Shown piece after piece: positions 60,113 through 64,000 of a stretch of DNA of 64,000 nucleotides. Under the pieces are notes generated by a model. It did not search any database, had not been told where the DNA came from, and worked only from the letters and a program-made list of their open reading frames with translations. The DNA lies in the NCBI RefSeq assembly GCF_040496035.1, contig NZ_JBEPJZ010000001.1:2046001-2110000 (forward strand), given 5' to 3'. The position numbers and the translations under genes were made by a program. Position 1 is the stretch's first letter. Every line of letters starts with the position of its first letter. This DNA comes from Agromyces sp. SYSU T00194. Its GTDB lineage: Bacteria; Actinomycetota; Actinomycetes; Actinomycetales; Microbacteriaceae.

Positions 60113-60895
60113 TCAGTCGTCGGAACGCAGGTCGACCGCCGCCGCGCCGAGCTCCACGCACTCGGCGAGGTCGCCCTCGAAGAACCAGATCGCGTATTCG
60201 TCGGCAGGACGGACCACGCGCGAGGCGCCGCTCGTCTCGACGCGCACGGCGACGGGGTTCCACCCCTGCGATCCGCACTCGACCATCTCGGCGCCGCCGT
60301 CGTAGCTCACGAGGGCGGTGAAGACCTGCGAGGTGCCGGCGGGAACGACGAGCCCGCCGAGGATCTCGAAGTGCGCGTCGAAGGCGTCGGGGGCCCGCGA
60401 GGACTGCTCCGGCCCGTTCGGGGAGACGTGCTCGACCCGCAGGCCGAGCACGTTGCCGCTCCCCATTCCGCTGAGCGAGATCTCGCGCACGGTCACGTCG
60501 GTCCAGCCGCCGTTGACCACGTGCACGCGCAACTCGCAGGTCATGCCCGGCGTGAGCTCGGCCATCGGCTGGAGGAACTCCGAGTTCCACGGGTCGGACG
60601 TCAGGTGCACCGCGCTGCCCTCGCAGCGCAGCGGCTCGGCGTCGGTGACGACCCGCACCCCGGCGAGGGCGCTCGCGCCGAGGCCGGCCCAGATCGCCCA
60701 TGCCGCGAGTGCGGCGACGGCCAGGGTGCCGATGATCACGCCGGCGATGGTGCGGCCGCGGCCGCTGCCAGTGCCAGGGGCGGTGCGACCGCCGGGGCCG
60801 CCGCGACTGTCGCGTGGGGCGTCCGGCTCATCGCCCGATTCGGCGTCGCGCCCGGCCGGTTGCGCGCCCGCTTCGGGGGCGCCGATCATGGTCAT
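60113..60895 (-). CDS. Single-pass membrane-anchored protein of unknown function
   Basis: A 260-residue protein. The first ~45 residues are polar (Gly, Asp, Pro, Arg), one hydrophobic helix follows (GVIIGTLAVAALAAWAIWAG, ~52-71), and about 185 residues lie probably outside. The outer part has four Cys (RCEGSA, TCELRV, ECGSQG and ECVEL) and a beta-rich look with phrases such as ELTPGMTCELRVHVVNGG, as in immunoglobulin-like or copper-binding folds; no family is recognised. ATG at 60893-60895 has no ribosome site; a second ATG two codons later is possible. The gene stands alone on the minus strand. Confidence 0.68.
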   Translation of the reverse strand: MTMIGAPEAGAQPAGRDAESGDEPDAPRDSRGGPGGRTAPGTGSGRGRTIAGVIIGTLAVAALAAWAIWAGLGASALAGVRVVTDAEPLRCEGSAVHLTSDPWNSEFLQPMAELTPGMTCELRVHVVNGGWTDVTVREISLSGMGSGNVLGLRVEHVSPNGPEQSSRAPDAFDAHFEILGGLVVPAGTSQVFTALVSYDGGAEMVECGSQGWNPVAVRVETSGASRVVRPADEYAIWFFEGDLAECVELGAAAVDLRSDD

Positions 60896-60955
60896 GCGGT
60901 CATCATGGCAGTGCGGCGAACGCTCGACGGGCATTGCGCACAACGCGCGGGCGTG

Positions 60956-60975
60956 TACGCTGGATAACGCTTTCC
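60956..60975 (+). promoter_or_regulatory. Promoter -10 plus LacI-type operator of the PmoA-like operon
   Basis: TACGCT (60956-60961) is directly followed by GGATAACGCTTTCC (60962-60975), a CG-centred imperfect palindrome (5 of 7). The ATG is 44 bp on. No lacI gene lies beside it in the window, so a distant LacI protein may act here. Confidence 0.6.
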
Positions 60976-61019
60976 CAACGGCGCGGACACGCGCGGATCG
61001 ACACGAACCGAGGAGCCCG

Positions 61020-61943
61020 ATGCCCGACCTCCGCATCGACCAGGCCGACGACCGCCTCACCATCGCCGACGGCGACGTCAACCTCGCCGAGTACGTCTTC
61101 CGCCCCGCGCACCCCACCTACGAGTCGCCCCGCCCGTACCTCAGCCCGATCCGCACCCGCGCCGGTCGCACGGTCTCGCTCTACCGCCCGCACGACCACG
61201 TCTGGCACAAGGGCATCGCATGGTCACTCCCGGTCGTCGGCGACGAGAACTTCTGGGGCGGCCCGACGTTCGTGCGCGGCGAGGGGTACGTGCAGCTGCC
61301 CAACAACGGCAGCCAGCTGCACCGGGGCTTCGAGCGAACGGATGCCTCCGGCGCCGGCCCGCGCGTCGTCGAGCGCCTGAGCTGGGTGACCGAGGCCGGC
61401 GAGGCGATCTTCGACGAGGAGCGCACGCTCGCGGCATCCGTCATCGCCGACGACGCCTGGCTCCTCGGCTTCGCGACCCGCATGACCAACCGCGCCGACC
61501 GGTCGATCCCGATCGGCTCGCCCACGACCCGCGGGCGCGAGAACGCCGGCTACGGCGGGCTCTTCTGGCGCGGGCCGCGCTCGTTCACCGGCGGCGACGT
61601 GCTCGCGCCCGGCGTGGTCGGCGGCGACGAGCTGCGCGGCACGCGCGCGCCGTGGATGGGGTTCTCCGGCCGCCACGACGAGGTCGACGGCGCCTCGACC
61701 GTGGTCATGGTCGACGACCCGGCGAACCTGCAGCATCCGCCGCAGTGGTTCGCGCGGAGCGCGGAGTTCGCCTGCCTGTGCCCGGCGCCCTTCTTCAGCG
61801 AGGAGCACGAGATCGCTCCGGGCGCGGCGATGTCGCTCCGCTACGGGGTCGTGATCGCCGACAGCGCGTCCGATCCCGAGCGGGCGGCGTCGCTCGCCGC
61901 AGCGGCGGGCGCACGGCTCGACGACCTGCTGGGGGAGCGATGA
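61020..61943 (+). CDS. PmoA-like family protein (DUF6807)
   Basis: A 307-residue soluble protein of the so-called PmoA-like family (DUF6807), which despite the name is not a methane monooxygenase and lacks membrane helices. Blocks in order are RPYLSPIRTRAGRTVSLYRPHDHVWHKGIAWS (in pieces, residues ~40-70), GFERTDAS, YGGLFWRGPRSF and HPPQWFARS. Members lie in carbohydrate operons with Gfo/Idh/MocA oxidoreductases, as here, and may process oxidised glycosides; the reaction is not known. GAGGAG precedes the ATG. The stop overlaps the cupin start (ATGA). Confidence 0.82.
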   Translation: MPDLRIDQADDRLTIADGDVNLAEYVFRPAHPTYESPRPYLSPIRTRAGRTVSLYRPHDHVWHKGIAWSLPVVGDENFWGGPTFVRGEGYVQLPNNGSQLHRGFERTDASGAGPRVVERLSWVTEAGEAIFDEERTLAASVIADDAWLLGFATRMTNRADRSIPIGSPTTRGRENAGYGGLFWRGPRSFTGGDVLAPGVVGGDELRGTRAPWMGFSGRHDEVDGASTVVMVDDPANLQHPPQWFARSAEFACLCPAPFFSEEHEIAPGAAMSLRYGVVIADSASDPERAASLAAAAGARLDDLLGER

Positions 61944-62725
61944 CGACGGATGCTCCCGCGGGGGGCGACGCCCGCCCCCGCCCCGACTTCCCCGGCGGCA
62001 CGTCGGTCTCCGAGCTCGACGTGTACGACGGGGTCGCGCCCGACGGGCTCGCGGGCGGCACGCCGCACCTGCACGCCGTCTCCACCGAGGCGTACGTCGT
62101 CGTCGCGGGCGAGGGTGCCGTGCAGACGATCGACGCGTCCGGCTTCCGCGAGACGATGCTCGCGCCCGGTTCCGTCGTCTGGTTCTCGCCGGGCGTGATC
62201 CACCGAGCGATCAATCGCGGGGGGCTGTCGGTTCGCGTGATCATGCAGAACGCGGGCCTGCCGGAGGCGGGCGACGCCGTGATGACCTTCCCCGACGAGG
62301 TGCTCGCCGACCCGTCCCGCTACGCCGAGGTCGCGGCGCTTCCGGGAGCGGATGCCCCCGAGGCCGACCGGATCGCCGCCGCGATGCGCCGCCGGGACCT
62401 CGCCGTCGCCGGATTCGCCGCGTTGCGCAGGACCGACGGCGGGGTCGACGCCGACGCACTCGCGCGCCTGTACGAACGGGCGGGTGAGCTGGTCGCACCG
62501 CGCGTGCCGGCCTGGCGGGCGCTCTGGGAGGCATCCGTCGCCCGCATCGCCGCGGCCAGCGAGGCGCAGTTCGACGCCCTCGCGGTCGGGTACGCCGACC
62601 ATCTCGCCGACGGCCGCGTCGCGACCGTGCCGACGACGCCCGCGTTCGGCATGTGCGGCCGGCTCCGCCGCTTCGAGCCCGCCGAACTCGTCGACCTGAC
62701 CGACCTCGAAGGGAACCACGCATGA
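61940..62725 (+). CDS. Cupin-domain protein
   Basis: A 261-residue protein. Residues ~40-105 are a cupin barrel with metal-type His/Glu pattern (TPHLHAVSTEAYVVVAGEG, then VVWFSPGVIHRAINRGG). The C-terminal part (~120-261) is helical with no recognised motif. Cupins in sugar operons are often isomerases, dioxygenases or binding proteins; this one could be the metal-dependent step between the neighbours. The ATG overlaps the PmoA-like stop and its own stop overlaps the Gfo start (ATGA), giving a tightly coupled operon. Confidence 0.78.
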   Translation: MTTDAPAGGDARPRPDFPGGTSVSELDVYDGVAPDGLAGGTPHLHAVSTEAYVVVAGEGAVQTIDASGFRETMLAPGSVVWFSPGVIHRAINRGGLSVRVIMQNAGLPEAGDAVMTFPDEVLADPSRYAEVAALPGADAPEADRIAAAMRRRDLAVAGFAALRRTDGGVDADALARLYERAGELVAPRVPAWRALWEASVARIAAASEAQFDALAVGYADHLADGRVATVPTTPAFGMCGRLRRFEPAELVDLTDLEGNHA

Positions 62726-63813
62726 CCACGCTGCTCCGCGCCGCCATCGTCGGCACCGGCGCCATCGCCCACGCCCACGCGGAGGCGCTCCGCGCGCTCG
62801 GCGTGCCCATCGTCGGCGTCGCCGACCACGTGCGCGAGGCGGCCGACGCGTTCGCCGAGCGGTTCGGCGCCGAGGCCGTGTACGACGACCTGGCCGCCAT
62901 GCTCGCCGGTGCGCGGCCCGACGTGCTGCACGTCTGCACCCCGCCCGGCGTGCATGCCGAGCAGGCGATCGCCGCGCTCGACGCGGGCGTGCACGTGGTG
63001 TGCGAGAAGCCGGCAGCGCTCTCGCTCGCGCAGCTCGACGAGATGACCGCCGCCGCCGACCGCAACGACCGGCGCCTCGTCGTGGTCTTCCAGCAGCGCA
63101 CGGGCACGGCCGCCGCCCACGTGCAGTCGTTGCTCGCCTCGGGCGTGTTCGGCCGCCCGCTCGTCGCGACCTGCCAGACGCTCTGGTACCGCGACCCCGC
63201 GTACTTCGCCGTGCCGTGGCGCGGGAAGTGGGCGACCGAGGGCGGCGGTCCGACGCTCGGGCACGGCATCCACCAGATCGACCTGCTCGCCTGGCTGCTC
63301 GGCGACTGGACGAGCGTGCGCGGCGACCTGTGGCGCCTCGACCGCGAGACGCAGACCGAGGACGTCTCGACCGCGACGATCGGCTTCGCCAACGGGGCCG
63401 TCGCGCAGGTGATCACGAGCGCGGTCTCGCCGCGGGAGACGAGCTCGATCCGCATCGACACCGAGCGGGCGACCATCACGGTCGACCACCTCTACGGCCA
63501 CGGGCACGAGCACTGGCGCATCACGCCCGCGCCCGGCGTCGACGAGGCCGAGGTCGCCGCTTGGGCGCTCCCCGACCTGGAGGAGGCGAGCGATCACCTG
63601 CCGTTCCTGCGCGACGCGTACGCGTCGTTCGCGCCGGGCGCCGCGCCGGCGGCGACGCTCGCCGCGCCCGCGCGCTCGTTCGAGCTCGTCACCGCGATCT
63701 ACTCGTCGGCCGCGCACGACGGGGCGCGGGTCACGCCCGCGACCCTGAGGGAGGATGCCGCGCGGCTCGCGAGCCTCGAGAGCCACGTGACCGAACGCCG
63801 ACCGGGACCGTGA
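62722..63813 (+). CDS. Gfo/Idh/MocA-family oxidoreductase
   Basis: A 363-residue NAD(P)-dependent oxidoreductase. The Rossmann motif is AAIVGTGAIAHAHAEALRAL near the N-terminus, the EKP motif near residue 95 (VVCEKPAALS), and GPTLGHGIHQIDLLAWLLGD near 175 holds the catalytic His/Asp pair. It is the third coupled gene after PmoA-like and cupin genes, and overlaps the partial gene that follows (GTGA). A role in oxidising a sugar or glycoside is likely; the substrate is unknown. Confidence 0.87.
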   Translation: MTTLLRAAIVGTGAIAHAHAEALRALGVPIVGVADHVREAADAFAERFGAEAVYDDLAAMLAGARPDVLHVCTPPGVHAEQAIAALDAGVHVVCEKPAALSLAQLDEMTAAADRNDRRLVVVFQQRTGTAAAHVQSLLASGVFGRPLVATCQTLWYRDPAYFAVPWRGKWATEGGGPTLGHGIHQIDLLAWLLGDWTSVRGDLWRLDRETQTEDVSTATIGFANGAVAQVITSAVSPRETSSIRIDTERATITVDHLYGHGHEHWRITPAPGVDEAEVAAWALPDLEEASDHLPFLRDAYASFAPGAAPAATLAAPARSFELVTAIYSSAAHDGARVTPATLREDAARLASLESHVTERRPGP

Positions 63814-64000
63814 GCGTGGGGCCGGGCGAGGCGACGGGCGGGACGCGGGGCGCCGGGCGCGGCGGGAGCGCGTCGTCGGCGTCGGCGGCCGGTCCGGCAT
63901 CCGCACCGGGCGTGTTCCCGGGCGAGCCGCTGTCGTACCACGACCCGGTCACGGGCGGCCCGACCGATCCGGCGGTGATCCGCCACGAGGCATCCGGCCA
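63810..64000 (+). CDS. Unidentified protein, N-terminal fragment (runs off the window)
   Basis: A GTG start inside the stop of the Gfo gene (GTGA) opens a frame to the window end (63 full codons). The first ~35 residues are low complexity (Gly, Ala, Ser, Arg); then comes PGVFPGEPLSYHDPVTGGPTD (shown in part: EPLSYHDPVTGG). The fragment is not enough to name a family. As the fourth coupled gene of the PmoA-like operon it is probably a carbohydrate enzyme or transporter part. Confidence 0.5.
   Translation, partial: MSVGPGEATGGTRGAGRGGSASSASAAGPASAPGVFPGEPLSYHDPVTGGPTDPAVIRHEASG

Noticed and set aside
61020..61943. Particulate methane monooxygenase subunit, as the family name PmoA might suggest
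   Set aside because: The protein has no membrane helices and sits in a sugar operon; the family label is a misnomer.

Overview
The window is high-GC DNA (roughly 70% or more G+C by eye) with very compact, coupled genes, many GTG starts and Shine-Dalgarno sites of the GGAGG type. Gene content (LtrA, Eis-like GNAT, DUF6510, FprA-like reductase, actinobacterial Sir/CysH/CysD/CysN, many LacI and Gfo/Idh/MocA genes) points to an actinobacterium, most likely a soil or plant-associated Microbacteriaceae member near Agromyces or Microbacterium. That placement is inference from gene content and composition. No rRNA, tRNA, CRISPR array, insertion sequence or phage gene was seen.

Layout. 1-8.7 kb: urea and nitrogen block: the tail of a probable urea ABC ATPase (UrtE), an NCS1 permease with two tandem TetR regulators, then, on the minus strand, ureA-ureB-ureC-ureF-ureG-ureD-nicT, a complete urease operon except that ureE is absent; UreG has a His-rich C-terminal tail. 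8.8-15.2 kb: a broken fatty acyl-CoA ligase gene, an alpha/beta hydrolase, a GT2 glycosyltransferase, LtrA and a DHA2 exporter. 15.2-19.5 kb: molybdenum block: moaA-moaD and moeA facing a sulfite-oxidase-like molybdoprotein coupled to an FNR-type flavoprotein and a DUF6510 zinc-ribbon protein. 19.6-26 kb: sugar porter, Eis-like acetyltransferase, ABC exporter, thioredoxin-reductase-like flavoprotein without CxxC. 26.1-30.7 kb: a coupled three-gene unit: DUF4062-STAND NTPase, 8-TM membrane protein, HhH-PHP phosphoesterase.

31.5-50.5 kb is a carbohydrate island: a Gfo/DUF993/TIM-barrel operon facing an MFS transporter plus GH78 rhamnosidase operon; a LacI regulator; a Gfo oxidoreductase; then (after a small membrane protein and an MFS exporter) a four-gene oxidative uronate-type pathway (dehydrogenase, DapA-like dehydratase, enolase-superfamily enzyme, ketoglutarate-semialdehyde-type dehydrogenase) facing a second LacI gene with a creatinase-like M24 protein. 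Similar CG-centred LacI-type palindromes lie at the promoters of these units and of a PmoA-like/cupin/Gfo operon at 61-64 kb, suggesting related LacI control.

50.7-59.9 kb is an assimilatory sulfate-reduction cluster on the minus strand: a CbiX-like chelatase (siroheme), Sir, CysH, CysD, CysN, an SsuB/SsuC-type ABC pair without a binding protein, and an Fpr-type reductase that could feed electrons to Sir.

Two families of short imperfect palindromic repeats are scattered here: one of about 58 bp (five copies, one translated in frame inside the cbiX-like gene) and one of about 50-59 bp (three copies). A 7-mer, GCATCCG/CGGATGC, is strikingly frequent throughout.
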